Part shown: positions 31,220 to 39,991 of the stretch, in pieces
Layout of the letters: every line of letters begins with the position of its first letter
Position numbering within the stretch: the first letter of the stretch is position 1
Assembly: GCF_019774615.1 (NCBI RefSeq)
Contig: NZ_CP081496.1
Span: forward strand, 5,332,001-5,396,000
Direction of reading: 5' to 3'
Source: Streptomyces sp. BHT-5-2
Lineage (GTDB): Bacteria; Actinomycetota; Actinomycetes; Streptomycetales; Streptomycetaceae
DNA length: 64,000 nucleotides
Position numbers and translations under genes: made by a program
Notes under the pieces: generated by a model
The model's database searches: none
The model's input: the letters and a program-made list of their open reading frames with translations, nothing else
Told to the model about the DNA's origin: nothing

Positions 31220-32349
31220 CAGATCTCCATCCCGAACGGCCGGGTGAACCGGACGTCGCCCTCGAACATGTCGCGCATGTCTTCCACGTTGTGCCGGAAC
31301 ATCAGCATCCGGTCGATTCCGAACCCGAAGGCGAAGCCGCTGTACTTCTCGGGGTCGACACCGCAGGCGATCAGCACCTTGGGGTTGACCATGCCGCAGC
31401 CGCCCAGCTCGATCCAGCCCTCGCTGGAGCAGGTGCGGCAGGGCCGGTCGGGGTCGCCCACGGACGCGCCGCGGCAGACGTAGCAGACCATGTCCATCTC
31501 GGCGGACGGCTCGGTGAACGGGAAGTAGTTGGGCCGCAGCCGGGTCTTCATGTCCGGACCGAACAGCGCCCGGACCATGTGGTCCAGGGTGCCCTTGAGG
31601 TCCGCCATGGTCAGGCCCTCGTCGACGGCGAGCAGCTCGATCTGGTGGAAGACCGGGGAGTGCGTGGCGTCCAGCTCGTCGGTGCGGTAGACCCGCCCCG
31701 GGCAGACGACGTAGACCGGCGGCTCGCGGTCGACCAGCGTGCGGGCCTGCACCGGCGAGGTGTGGGTGCGCAGCACCACGCCCGACTCGGCCGAGTCGGC
31801 CCGGGCGCCGTTGGCCTTCACGAAGAAGGTGTCCTGCATCTGGCGCGCCGGGTGGTCGGGCACGAAGTTCAGCGCGTCGAAGTTGAACCACTCGGCCTCG
31901 ACCTCGGGGCCCTCGGCGACCTCGTAGCCCATCGCGACGAACACGTCGGCGACCCGCTCCATGAAGGTGGTCAGCGGGTGCCGGGCGCCGGGCGCGACCC
32001 GGTCGTAGGGCAGCGTGACGTCCACCGCCTCCTCGACCAGGACGCGGGCGTCGCGCTCCGCCTCCAGCTCTTCCTGCCGGGCCTTGAGCGCCTGGCTCAC
32101 CCGGCCGCGGGCCTGGCCGACGCGCTTGCCGGCGTCCGCCTTGGCCTGCGGGGGGAGGGCGCCGATCTCGCGGTTGGCGAGGGCGAGCGGCGAGGTGCCA
32201 CCGGTGTGCGCGATCTTCGCCTGGGCGAGCGCGTCGAGGTCACCCGCGGCGGCGATGGCGGCCAGCGCCTCGTCGACCCGTCGGGCGATCTCTTCCGGTT
32301 TCAGGGCTTCGACCTCGACAGGGTCGTACGACTTATTGGGTGCGGACAT
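31219..32349 (-). CDS. pheS: Phenylalanyl-tRNA synthetase alpha subunit
   Basis: 376 aa, ATG 32349. N-terminal coiled coil (about 1-95) then class-II catalytic core with motif 2 ([10 protein letters not shown].....[28 protein letters not shown]) and motif 3 [13 protein letters not shown] near the C-terminus. An insertion carries four cysteines ([19 protein letters not shown]), a zinc-ribbon-like feature seen in actinobacterial PheS. It is first in the pheS-pheT operon. A TAGACT -10 with neighbouring direct repeats lies about 95 bases upstream. Confidence 0.98.
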   Translation of the reverse strand: MSAPNKSYDPVEVEALKPEEIARRVDEALAAIAAAGDLDALAQAKIAHTGGTSPLALANREIGALPPQAKADAGKRVGQARGRVSQALKARQEELEAERDARVLVEEAVDVTLPYDRVAPGARHPLTTFMERVADVFVAMGYEVAEGPEVEAEWFNFDALNFVPDHPARQMQDTFFVKANGARADSAESGVVLRTHTSPVQARTLVDREPPVYVVCPGRVYRTDELDATHSPVFHQIELLAVDEGLTMADLKGTLDHMVRALFGPDMKTRLRPNYFPFTEPSAEMDMVCYVCRGASVGDPDRPCRTCSSEGWIELGGCGMVNPKVLIACGVDPEKYSGFAFGFGIDRMLMFRHNVEDMRDMFEGDVRFTRPFGMEI

Positions 32350-32420
32350 CTCTTCCCGTGCTTCCGGTGGACTGGCTTGGCTTGGCTCGCGTCGCCTCGG
32401 CTCGCCCGCGATGCTGGTGC

Positions 32421-32448
32421 GCCAAAGGTGCCAAAGGTCAAGTCTAAG
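32421..32448 (-). promoter_or_regulatory. pheS promoter region with direct repeats
   Basis: Minus-strand TAGACT (32446-32441) is a -10 candidate. Just downstream ACCTTTGGC occurs twice in tandem with a 10-base period (32439-32421 on the minus strand), a good place for a regulator. No T-box or peptide leader was recognised in 32350-32504. Confidence 0.4.
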
Positions 32449-32504
32449 GGGGACGGCCGACGCGGCAGGTCCGAGCCCCTACGGGGCGCCCGCCGCCATC
32501 TCCG

Positions 32505-33620
32505 TCAGGCCATGAAGGCCGGAGCCGCGACGGGCAGGCTGAATCGGAACTGCGCGCCGCCGGCCGGGGCCCGGCCGACCGTGATCGTGCCGCCGTGGGC
32601 CTCGACGATGCCCTTGACGATATAGAGGCCCAGCCCGGTGCCGCCGCGCTTGCTGCCCCGCCAGAAACGGGTGAACACACGGCTCATCGACTCCTCCGGG
32701 ATGCCGGGACCCTCGTCGCTCACGGTGACGCTCGTCCCCTCTCCGCCGCCGGTGTCCTTCGCCGGTCCCACCTCGATGGTGACCGTTCCCTCACCGTGGC
32801 GCACCGCGTTTTCCAGGAGGTTCCCCAGCACCTGGTCCACTTTGTCCGGGTCCGCCCACAGATCGGGCAGCGGCTCCCGCATCCGGATCAGGAAGCGGTC
32901 CGGCCGCTGGCCCGCGGTGGTCTGCGCCTGCACGTGCCGCCGGACCGCGGCGATCATGTCGACCCGCTGCCGGCGGACCTCCAGCCGCCCGGAGTCGATC
33001 CGGGAGATGTCCAGCAGCTCGGCGATCAGCCGGGTGACGCGGTTGGCGTCGGCGTCCACCGTCTCCAGCATCAGCCGCTTCTGGTCGTCGGTGAAACGTT
33101 CCCACTTCTGGAGGAGGGTCGCGGTGAAGCCCTTGACGGAGGTCAGCGGCGACCGCAGCTCGTGGGCGACGGTGGCGATCAGCTCCGCGTGACTCAGCTC
33201 GGTGCGCCGCCGGGCCTCGGTGCCGCGCAGCGCGATCACCAGCCGGCGCACCGGACCGGTGGGCCGGCTGCGGACGTACCGCGCGGAGACCAGCACCTCC
33301 CGCCCACCCAGCAGCAGATTCCGCTCCGGTTGGCCGCGGCGGATGGCGAGTCCCCCGTACGGGTCGGTCAGCTGCCACCAGCGGCGCCCTTCGAGGTCCT
33401 GAAGCGGCAGTGCGTCCCCGACCGGGCGGCCCAGCGCGGCCGGCGGCTCGATGCCGGTGATCCGGGCGGCGGCGGCGTTGAAGCAGATCACCCGGCCGTG
33501 CTCGTCGGCGACGACCAGGCCGTCCGGGAGGTCGTCGGGGGTCAGTCCCAGCTCCGCGCCGGCCGCCTCGGACGGGCAGCCACCAGCGGTGGCAGTACGT
33601 GCCGAAGTCCTCGCCGTCAT
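32505..33620 (-). CDS. Orphan PAS-domain sensor histidine kinase
   Basis: 371 aa from ATG 33620. A PAS domain spans about 30-135 (PDGLVVADEHGRVICFNAAAARITG). The dimerisation and phosphoacceptor domain follows with His153 in ATVAHELRSPLTSVKGF. The ATP-binding domain has the N box GNLLENAVRHGEGT, G1 DEGPGIPEE, F box FTRFWRG and G2 GGTGLGLYI. There is no membrane segment or response-regulator gene nearby, so it is a cytosolic orphan kinase, located between pheS and the RNA methyltransferase gene. Signal and partner unknown. Confidence 0.92.
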   Translation of the reverse strand: MTARTSARTATAGGCPSEAAGAELGLTPDDLPDGLVVADEHGRVICFNAAAARITGIEPPAALGRPVGDALPLQDLEGRRWWQLTDPYGGLAIRRGQPERNLLLGGREVLVSARYVRSRPTGPVRRLVIALRGTEARRRTELSHAELIATVAHELRSPLTSVKGFTATLLQKWERFTDDQKRLMLETVDADANRVTRLIAELLDISRIDSGRLEVRRQRVDMIAAVRRHVQAQTTAGQRPDRFLIRMREPLPDLWADPDKVDQVLGNLLENAVRHGEGTVTIEVGPAKDTGGGEGTSVTVSDEGPGIPEESMSRVFTRFWRGSKRGGTGLGLYIVKGIVEAHGGTITVGRAPAGGAQFRFSLPVAAPAFMA

Positions 33621-33694
33621 CGCCGTGTTACCCCCTTCCGGGCCGGAGCTGGCAACACTACTAGCTCGGCCCGGACCCACCGCCGGGATCGCGC

Positions 33695-34558
33695 CTACGC
33701 CCCTCCGGCGGGTGACGTCGAGCGGCACCCTCCCGGCGTGCGCTGGGCGCGCGCGGAGGCGTACAGGCACACGGCGGCCGCGGTCGCGAGGTTGAGGCTC
33801 TCGGCCCTGCCGTGGATGGGCACCCGGACGACGGCGTCGGCCAGCGCCCTGGTCTCCTCGGGCAGCCCCCACGCCTCGTTGCCGAAGACCCAGGCGCTCG
33901 GCCCGCCCATGGAGCCGGCGTCCAGCTCGGCGTCCAGATCGCGGTCACCGGCCCCGTCCGCGGCCAGGATCCGCACCCCGGCGCCCCGGAGCCCGCTCAC
34001 CACCTGCTCCACCGGCACGCCCACCGCCACCGGCAGATGGAACAGCGAACCCACCGACGCCCGCACCGACTTGGGGTTGTAGAGGTCCACCGAGGCGTCG
34101 GTCAGCACCACCGCGTCGGCGCCCGCGGCGTCCGCGCAGCGCAGCACCGTGCCGGCGTTGCCGGGGTCGCGGACGTTGGCCAGCACCGCGACCAGCTGCG
34201 GGCGGGCGGCGAGGATCTCGTCGAACGGCGAATCCAGGAACCGGCAGACGCCCACCAGCCCCTGCGGGGTGACGGTCTGGGAGATGTCCGCGACGGTCCG
34301 GTCGTCGGCGAGGTGCACCCGCGCGCCCGCCGCCCGGGCCGCCTCGACGATCTCCGCGTACCGCTCGGCGGCCTCGACGGTGGCGAACAGCTCGACGAGG
34401 GTGGGCGATCCGCCGGTCCGGTGCGCGACGGCCTCCCGGACGGCCTGCGGCCCCTCGGCGATGAACCGGCGTTCCTTGCCCCGGAAGTGGCGCCGGGCCA
34501 GCCGCCGGGCGTCGGCGACTCGCGGGGAACGCGGGGAGATCAGCTCGGGGGTGCCCAT
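33695..34558 (-). CDS. SpoU/TrmH-family RNA 2'-O-methyltransferase
   Basis: 287 aa, ATG 34558. SPOUT methyltransferase with an N-terminal substrate-binding domain (RRHFRGKERRFIAEGPQAVREAV) and the three knot motifs: LANVRDPGNAGTVLRCADAAGADAVVLT (motif 1), AWVFGNEAWGLPEE (motif 2) and VRVPIHGRAESLNLATAAAVCLY (motif 3). It methylates 2'-hydroxyls in rRNA or tRNA with SAM; placement downstream of rplT in Streptomyces favours 23S rRNA, which is inference. Confidence 0.93.
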   Translation of the reverse strand: MGTPELISPRSPRVADARRLARRHFRGKERRFIAEGPQAVREAVAHRTGGSPTLVELFATVEAAERYAEIVEAARAAGARVHLADDRTVADISQTVTPQGLVGVCRFLDSPFDEILAARPQLVAVLANVRDPGNAGTVLRCADAAGADAVVLTDASVDLYNPKSVRASVGSLFHLPVAVGVPVEQVVSGLRGAGVRILAADGAGDRDLDAELDAGSMGGPSAWVFGNEAWGLPEETRALADAVVRVPIHGRAESLNLATAAAVCLYASARAQRTPGGCRSTSPAGGA

Positions 34559-34615
34559 GGACGGCGGCTCGCTTCTTTCGTTCGGTGAGGGCTCGGGGAA
34601 GGGTCCGCAAACGCG

Positions 34616-34647
34616 GCGGACCCGCAGGCCGGGGCCCGCGGGTCCGC
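34616..34647 (-). terminator. Terminator of the infC-rpmI-rplT operon
   Basis: 10-bp perfect stem (34616-34625 with 34638-34647) with a GC-rich 12-base loop, 45 bases after the rplT stop. A separate 17-base perfect dyad, GACGTCGT-C-ACGACGTC (34654-34670), lies between it and rplT. Confidence 0.75.
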
Positions 34648-34691
34648 AATCACGACGTCGTCACGACGTCACAACGCTGTCAGGCTGCGCT

Positions 34692-35078
34692 TCAGGCGGC
34701 GGCCTTCGGGGCGTTGACGTCGCTCGGCAGCGCCTTCTGCGCGGCCTCGACCAGCGCGGCGAACGCACCGGCGTCGTTCACGGCGAGGTCGGCGAGGATC
34801 TTGCGGTCCACCTCGATGTTGGCGGCCTTCAGACCCTGGATGAAGCGGTTGTAGGTCATGCCGTTGGCGCGGGCAGCGGCGTTGATGCGCTGGATCCACA
34901 GCTGACGGAAGTCGCCCTTGCGCTTCTTGCGGTCGTTGTAGTTGTAGACGAAGGAGTGGGTCACCTGCTCCTTGGCCTTGCGGTACAGGCGGGAGCGCTG
35001 ACCGCGGTAGCCGCTGGCCTGCTCCAGGATCGCCCGGCGCTTCTTGTGGGCGTTGACTGCCCGCTTGACGCGTGCCAC
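34692..35078 (-). CDS. rplT: 50S ribosomal protein L20
   Basis: 128 aa, GTG 35078 with AAGGAG upstream. [38 protein letters not shown] is the conserved rRNA-binding N-terminus. The protein assembles early onto 23S rRNA. Last gene of infC-rpmI-rplT. The C-terminal tail [10 protein letters not shown] is a short actinobacterial extension. In other bacteria L20 represses its own operon; no such site could be confirmed here. Confidence 0.98.
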   Translation of the reverse strand: MARVKRAVNAHKKRRAILEQASGYRGQRSRLYRKAKEQVTHSFVYNYNDRKKRKGDFRQLWIQRINAAARANGMTYNRFIQGLKAANIEVDRKILADLAVNDAGAFAALVEAAQKALPSDVNAPKAAA

Positions 35079-35184
35079 TTGTTAACTCCTTGTAGCGGGG
35101 CCGTGGTTGTTCGTCACACGGCCCGAATCGACGTGGGTCCCGGTCGGGTCGGCGCGCTCCGCCCGTGCGGCGGAGCGCCCCGGC

Positions 35185-35379
35185 TCACTTGCCGAGAAGC
35201 TTCTTGATCTTCGCGGCGTCGCCCGGGGCCATCTCGGCGTTGCCGGTGAGGCGGCGCGTCACGCGGGACGACTTGTGCTCGAGCAGGTGGCGCTTGCCGG
35301 CGCGCTCGCGCAGCACCTTGCCGGAGCCGGTGACCTTGAAGCGCTTGCTGGCACCGCTGTGCGTCTTGTTCTTCGGCAT
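35185..35379 (-). CDS. rpmI: 50S ribosomal protein L35
   Basis: 64 aa from ATG 35379 ([21 protein letters not shown]), the universal L35 start; an upstream in-frame extension is not used. [15 protein letters not shown] is conserved. Middle gene of the infC-rpmI-rplT operon, 105 bases before rplT. Confidence 0.98.
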   Translation of the reverse strand: MPKNKTHSGASKRFKVTGSGKVLRERAGKRHLLEHKSSRVTRRLTGNAEMAPGDAAKIKKLLGK

Positions 35380-35502
35380 GCGCCGTTCTCTCCTCGTCAG
35401 TGGCGCCCCCACCGGCGGAGACCGGCATGCGGGAGCGTCAGATGTGTCGGTTGTTCCGGGGCTGGCGCCCCGGCCTGGATCCGGGGCAGCTCACCCAAGA
35501 GC

Positions 35503-36117
35503 TCACGCCTCGGCGTGCTCCTCAGTGGGCTCCGCGGGAGCCACACCCTGGCGCTCCGCCTTGCGGGCGGCCTGCGCCTCGCGGGCCTCGGCCATCGCCT
35601 CGGTCTTCTTCTTGTGCGGACCGAGGACCATGATCATGTTCCGGCCGTCCTGCTTCGGGTTCGACTCGATGAAGCCGAGGTCCTGGACGTCCTCCGCGAG
35701 CCGCTGGAGCAGTCGGAAGCCCAGCTCGGGGCGGGACTGCTCGCGACCACGGAACATGATCGTGATCTTGACCTTGTCACCCTGCTTGAGGAACCGGACG
35801 ACGTGACCCTTCTTGGTGTCGTAGTCGTGCGGGTCGATCTTCGGCCGGAGCTTCATCTCCTTGATGACCGTGTGCGCCTGGTTCTTGCGCGCCTCACGGG
35901 CCTTCATGGCCGACTCGTACTTGAACTTTCCGTAGTCCATGAGCTTGCAGACCGGCGGGCGGGCGTTCGCCGCCACCTCGACCAGGTCGAGGTCGTACTC
36001 CTGCGCAAGCTCCAGGGCCTTGGCAAGCGGCACAATGCCGACCTGCTCGCCACTGGGACCGACGAGTCGCACCTCGGGGACGCGAATCCGGTCGTTGATG
36101 CGGGGCTCGGCGCTGAT
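35503..36117 (-). CDS. infC: Translation initiation factor IF-3, with an ATC start codon
   Basis: 204 aa if read from ATC 36117. The mature start (I/M)[26 protein letters not shown] matches the N-termini of actinobacterial IF-3. AGGAGG sits four bases upstream of the ATC, and no ATG, GTG or TTG is in frame between there and about 40 codons upstream. IF-3 proofreads start codons, and in E. coli infC itself uses AUU for autocontrol, so a non-canonical start here is expected. [18 protein letters not shown] and [34 protein letters not shown] are conserved. The C-terminus has an acidic tail. Confidence 0.95.
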   Translation of the reverse strand: MSAEPRINDRIRVPEVRLVGPSGEQVGIVPLAKALELAQEYDLDLVEVAANARPPVCKLMDYGKFKYESAMKAREARKNQAHTVIKEMKLRPKIDPHDYDTKKGHVVRFLKQGDKVKITIMFRGREQSRPELGFRLLQRLAEDVQDLGFIESNPKQDGRNMIMVLGPHKKKTEAMAEAREAQAARKAERQGVAPAEPTEEHAEA

Positions 36118-36400
36118 GGATCCTCCTCGGTAGCACCACGCGACGGCCTGGCGGACTGCCGCGTAACGTCTGTTCGGTGTGACCAACCGCGCCGGCGCAC
36201 GAAAAACGCCCCGGACGGGACACAGGCGGGGCTCCACGTGGCTCAGGAGCACCGCCGCGAAGTCTCCGCGGGGCGCAGCCGGACCGTTGACCCGCCAATC
36301 AGAGATTGGTCGGGTGGGAGATCGGAGCCTCCACTTGTGGGCCGGTCACATGCGTGTCCGGCCGGTCGGAACACCAGGATACACGAGTCAAGAGGGCGGC
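36118..36400 (-). promoter_or_regulatory. Structured infC leader
   Basis: Within the 423-bp gap 36118-36540, the minus strand carries a hairpin CCAAT-ctctg-ATTGG extended by ACCCG/CGGGT (36290-36315). It is followed by a CCGCG/CGCGG stem-loop (about 36251-36271) and then a terminator-like hairpin with five T residues (36202-36232), all before the infC start. TATCCT (36381-36376) is a -10-like candidate. The order suggests transcription attenuation of the IF-3/L35/L20 operon. Confidence 0.5.
36202..36232 (-). terminator. Intrinsic terminator inside the infC leader (attenuator candidate)
   Basis: Minus strand: GCCCCG, a 13-base loop, CGGGGC, then GTTTTT. A true T run is rare in this genome, which makes this one of the most canonical terminators in the window. 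It lies about 85 bases upstream of infC, on the same strand. Confidence 0.6.
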
Positions 36401-36540
36401 CCCACTCCGCGCGTCGGCCCGCACCGGCCCGGGGCCCGCGGCGGGGCGGCGGCGGGGCGGCGCGCTCCCGGGCGCGGGCCCGCCGGACGGTGGCCATAGG
36501 CTGGGGGCGAGACCGCCACCAGGAAGTGAAGCCCCAGCAC

Positions 36541-36930
36541 ATGAGCGAGCAGACCCCCCAGCAGCCGGCCGCCCCCGAGACCGGCGGCGCGGCCCGGCCC
36601 GACTTCGAGACCATGACCCGGGACATCGCGGAGGTGCCGGCGGTCGAGGTGATCACCACGGTCGCGGTGCACCTGATGAGCTCGGCGGCGGTCAACCTCG
36701 GACTCGCCGAGGACGGCGCGGACCACAAGGACCTGGACGAGGCCCGCAAGCTCATCCACGCGCTGGCCGGGCTGGTCACCGCCAGCGCCACCGAGATCGG
36801 CTCCTACCACGCGGCACCGCTGCGGGACGGGCTGAAGTCGCTGCAGCTCGCCTTCCGTGAGGCGTCGGTGGTGCCGGACGAGCCGGGCCAGGGCCCCGGG
36901 GAGAAGTTCACCGGGCCGGTCTACGGCTGA
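36541..36930 (+). CDS. DUF1844 protein
   Basis: 129 aa from ATG 36541; GTG 36526, in frame, is a possible alternative. The segment TRDIAEVPAVEVITTVAVHLMSSAAVNLGLAEDG...DLDEARKLIHALAGLV is the DUF1844 domain, conserved beside infC in many actinobacteria. The helix pattern is compact and cytosolic, with a disordered, Pro-rich N-terminus. Function unknown. It is divergent from infC and ends at a strong bidirectional terminator. Confidence 0.9.
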   Translation: MSEQTPQQPAAPETGGAARPDFETMTRDIAEVPAVEVITTVAVHLMSSAAVNLGLAEDGADHKDLDEARKLIHALAGLVTASATEIGSYHAAPLRDGLKSLQLAFREASVVPDEPGQGPGEKFTGPVYG

Positions 36931-36963
36931 CGACCGCCGCGCGGGCAGTCGCGGCAGAGCACG

Positions 36964-37000
36964 ACGGGCCCCGGCCGGATGCGTTCCGGCCGGGGCCCGT
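36964..37000. terminator. Bidirectional terminator between DUF1844 and aquaporin genes
   Basis: 16-bp perfect stem (36964-36979 with 36985-37000) and a five-base loop, between two converging genes. Confidence 0.92.
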
Positions 37001-37028
37001 CCGCGTACGGGGCCGGCTCCGGTGCTCC

Positions 37029-37796
37029 TCAGACGCGGCCGCCGGGGGCCGGCTCGTCGGGGGTCTTCGGCTCGCCGCGGGCCGCCCGGTCGGCGATCAC
37101 CACCGGCTCCTGGGGCGGGTGGGTGATCTGGTGCACCACCGCAGCCAGCGCTCCGCCGATCAGTGGCGCGACGAGGAACAGCCACACCTGGGTGATGGCC
37201 GCGCCGCCCGCGAAGATGGCGGGGCCCAGGCTCCGGGCCGGGTTCACCGAGGTGCCGTCCAGCGGGATGCCGATGAGGTGGACGGTGGCCAGGGCCAGAC
37301 CGATCGCCAGGCCGGCGAAGCCCACCACGGCCACTTTGTGGGTCACGCTGAGCACCACGAAGACGAACAGGAAGGTCATCACGATCTCGGCCACGAACGC
37401 GCCGCCGAGGTTGATGTGGACCGCCGAGCGGTCGCCCCAGCCGTTCGTGCCGAAGGCCGCGTGGGTCTGGAGGCCCGGCACCTGCTTGGCGACCAGGAAG
37501 AGCAGGGCCGCGCCGACGATGCCGCCGAGGATCTGGGCGATCCAGTACTCGACCGCCGTGCGGACCGTGATGCGCCGGGCCACCAGCATGCCGAGCGTCA
37601 CCGCGGGGTTGATGTGGCAGCCCGAGATCGGGCCGAGCGCGTAGGCAAGCGCCAGCATGACGAAGCCGAAGGACAGCGCGATGCCGAAGGTGCCGATGTA
37701 CTCGCCGGCCAGCACCGCGGCGCCGACGGCGAAGAACACCAGGAGCAGCGTGCCGAGGAACTCGGACACGACCGTGCGGGTCTCCGTGGTCTCCAT
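37029..37796 (-). CDS. Aquaporin / MIP-family channel
   Basis: 255 aa, ATG 37796. Six membrane helices with both half-helix NPA motifs: GCHINPAVTLG (about 60) and TSVNPARSLGPAIF (about 186). Arg after the second NPA is retained. His and Cys in GCHINPA and the narrow AqpZ-like spacing suggest a water channel rather than a glycerol facilitator, but this is inference. The C-terminal 30 residues are hydrophilic. Monocistronic. Confidence 0.9.
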   Translation of the reverse strand: METTETRTVVSEFLGTLLLVFFAVGAAVLAGEYIGTFGIALSFGFVMLALAYALGPISGCHINPAVTLGMLVARRITVRTAVEYWIAQILGGIVGAALLFLVAKQVPGLQTHAAFGTNGWGDRSAVHINLGGAFVAEIVMTFLFVFVVLSVTHKVAVVGFAGLAIGLALATVHLIGIPLDGTSVNPARSLGPAIFAGGAAITQVWLFLVAPLIGGALAAVVHQITHPPQEPVVIADRAARGEPKTPDEPAPGGRV

Positions 37797-37916
37797 GGGC
37801 TCTCCTCGCGTGGATCTTGAGCTCTCCTGGCATTGTGCGGCCCGGAGGGCGAAGCCGCCCGTCGACGCGGGCGGCGACCGGGCGACGAGGAGTCCACGGG
37901 CTCGGGTCCCCGGGGG

Positions 37917-38648
37917 TCAGCGCTGGTAGAGGGGGGCTCCGGTGGTGTCGGCACCGGGCGGGAGGAGGGCCAGGTCGAGGCCGCGGACGAGGCGGGCGCG
38001 CAGGGTCTCGTCGGTGGCGAGGGCCTGGGCCAGACGCTGGGCGGTCTCGGCGGGGACGGCGTCGGCGGCCAGGCCGAGGGCGAGGGTGCCGTCGGTCTCC
38101 GCGGACGGCGTCAGCCGGGCGACCAGGACCGCGGGCTCGGCCGCGAGGAGGGTGCGCAGCGCTTCGGTGACGGCCGGGTCGGCGAGCGGGTCGGCGGTGG
38201 TCCGGCCCTCCGCGAGGGCGCGCAGGGCGGCGCCGGTGAGCTGGTAGGTGACCGGGCCGGCCAGGTCGAGGACGACGGTGTCGGCCTGCTCGTGTGCGGC
38301 GGCCAGCAGCGCCTGGCGGAGCGGCACCGCGACCGGGCGGGCGTCCGGCCGCCAGCGCCGCAGGCTGTCCATGGAGGTGAAGGCGGGGAGGGCGCGGCGG
38401 CCGTCGGGTGCGGTGAGGGTGGGCACCGCCATGTCGCTGGTCTTCTCCCGGCGCAGCCCGTCGGGGCCGGTCTCGACCTCGCCGAGGACCGCGACGACCG
38501 GGACGAGCAGGCGGGCGTCCGCCAGGGCGGCGAGCAGGTCCGGTTCGGTGCCGGGGTCCGTCGCGTACGCCGCGAGCGCCGCGGCGAGGGCGGGGTCGGC
38601 GGAGCCGTTGTCGTCGGCGAAGCCGGGGTTCGGGATGTTCTTCTGCAC
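37917..38648 (-). CDS. SseB-domain protein
   Basis: 243 aa from GTG 38648. The N-terminal SseB domain is clear (ALADARLLVPVVAVLGEVE...EKTSDMAVPTLTAPDGRRALPAFTSMDSLRRWRPDARPVAV). The C-terminal half repeats a helix-strand pattern. An upstream GTG (38687) with a better ribosome site gives 13 more residues, but it lies inside a dispersed repeat (38683-38762), so I prefer 38648, at which homologues also begin (NIPNPGF). Function is unknown in actinobacteria; the name comes from enterobacterial sequences. Confidence 0.8.
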   Translation of the reverse strand: MQKNIPNPGFADDNGSADPALAAALAAYATDPGTEPDLLAALADARLLVPVVAVLGEVETGPDGLRREKTSDMAVPTLTAPDGRRALPAFTSMDSLRRWRPDARPVAVPLRQALLAAAHEQADTVVLDLAGPVTYQLTGAALRALAEGRTTADPLADPAVTEALRTLLAAEPAVLVARLTPSAETDGTLALGLAADAVPAETAQRLAQALATDETLRARLVRGLDLALLPPGADTTGAPLYQR

Positions 38649-38682
38649 GGGCCCGAGCGTATCCGCTGCGCTTGGCTTGCTT

Positions 38683-38762
38683 CCCACGTCGTCGGCCTCC
38701 CCGCCGTAGGGGTTCGCCGCCGTTTTTGCGCCTGCGGCGCGGGGCCGCTGCGCGGGGCTGTC
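38683..38762 (+). repeat. Dispersed repeat, copy A
   Basis: An 80-base sequence closely matching, in inverted orientation, 57530-57605. Shared blocks include CGTAGGGGTTCGCC and GCGCCTGCGGCGCGG, the latter a small hairpin. It overlaps the upstream candidate start of the SseB gene. Confidence 0.7.
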
Positions 38763-38818
38763 GGGTGCGGTGCCGGGAGTGGGTGGAAAGCCGGTGGGTG
38801 GGGGCTTGGGTGAGTGGG

Positions 38819-39991
38819 TCAGTGCTGGTTGGTGGGGCGGTTTCGCCAGAGGAAGTAGGCGGTGGTGGTGAGGGTGAGGCCGGTGGCGGCGAGGGTCCAG
38901 GGGAGCCAGTTGACGGGGGTGCCGTCGTCGGGGTCGGGGGCCGGGCCGGGGCCGAAGTAGCGGTGGGGGTAGGCGGCGGGGGCCGGCTTCTGGGGGGTGG
39001 GGGCCAGGTGTGCGGCGGCCTTGAGGGCGGCGGCGGGGTCGATGAGGCCGGCGCCGTAGTCGTCGTCGCGGCCGCCCTGGGGCCGGTGCTGGGCGGTGCT
39101 GGTGAGCAGGGTGCGGATCTGGGCGGGGCCGAGGTCGCGGTGGGCGGAGCGGATCAGGGCGATGGCGCCGGAGGTGAAGGCGGCGGCGGGGCTGGTGCCC
39201 AGGCCGGAGACGTAGCCGGTGCCGTGGTCGGCCATGAGGATGTCGTCGCCGGGGGCGCTGACCGTGGCGTACCAGTGGCGGGTGGAGAAGGAGGCGCGGG
39301 TGTCCAGGTGGGTGACGGCGGTGGCGGCGATCACGCCGGGGTAGGCGGCGGGGTACGAGACGTGGTCGCCCTTCTCGCCGCCGTTGCCGGCCGAGGCGAC
39401 CACGGGGATGCCCTTGCCGAGGGCGTACTGGATGGCGGCGTCCTCACGGGGGTCGGGGTGGGCGGTCTCGCTGTCGTCGCCCAGCGACATGTTGATCACG
39501 TCGGCGCCGTGGTCGGCCGCCCAGCGGATGCCGTCGGCGAGGGCGCCCGGCCGCTGGTCGCGGGCCCGCCGCCGGTCGGGGTCGTGGTCCTCCAGGATCA
39601 CCCGGACCGGCAGGATCCTGGCCTCGGGGGCGACGCCGAGGATGCCGTCGGAGCGGCCGGCGCCGTGGCCGTGGCCGGCGATGACGCTGGCCATGCCGGT
39701 GCCGTGCTGGGCCCAGGTGTCGTCGCCGGGGCGGGCGCCGAAGCCGATCAGGTCCTTCTCGGGCAGCACCTGGCCCTTGAGGTCGGGGTGGTCGGCGTCC
39801 ACTCCGGTGTCCAGGACGGCGACGGTGATCCCGGCGCCCTTGGTGGTCTGCCATGCCTCCTGGGCGTGGATGGCCGCCAGCCCCCACTGCTGGGCGCGGA
39901 TGGCGTCCGCGCGGGCCGGCAGGGCGGGCAGGACGGCCAGCGCGGCGGAGGTCAGGGCGAGGGTCGCGGCCCGCAGCGCGGTCCTGATCAC
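38819..39991 (-). CDS. Mycosin-like subtilisin-family serine protease
   Basis: 390 aa, GTG 39991 overlapping the upstream gene's stop (GTGA). A signal peptide (about 1-29) is followed by the S8 fold with catalytic Asp in AVLDTGVDADHPDLKG (about 60), His in HGTGMASVIAGHGHG (about 96) and Ser in GTSPAAAFTSGAIALI (about 257). A C-terminal membrane helix (WLPWTLAATGLTLTTTAYFLW) anchors it. This architecture is that of mycosins, the proteases of type VII secretion. GTSPAAA replaces the usual GTSMAAP. No other ESX gene is present. Confidence 0.9.
   Translation of the reverse strand: MIRTALRAATLALTSAALAVLPALPARADAIRAQQWGLAAIHAQEAWQTTKGAGITVAVLDTGVDADHPDLKGQVLPEKDLIGFGARPGDDTWAQHGTGMASVIAGHGHGAGRSDGILGVAPEARILPVRVILEDHDPDRRRARDQRPGALADGIRWAADHGADVINMSLGDDSETAHPDPREDAAIQYALGKGIPVVASAGNGGEKGDHVSYPAAYPGVIAATAVTHLDTRASFSTRHWYATVSAPGDDILMADHGTGYVSGLGTSPAAAFTSGAIALIRSAHRDLGPAQIRTLLTSTAQHRPQGGRDDDYGAGLIDPAAALKAAAHLAPTPQKPAPAAYPHRYFGPGPAPDPDDGTPVNWLPWTLAATGLTLTTTAYFLWRNRPTNQH

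Noticed and set aside
32350-32504. T-box or leader-peptide attenuator before pheST
   Set aside because: No T-box sequence, no Phe-rich small ORF and no terminator/antiterminator pair were found.
38648-38687. Upstream GTG start of the SseB-domain gene
   Set aside because: It has a nice ribosome site but both lie inside a dispersed repeat, and homologues begin at the downstream position.
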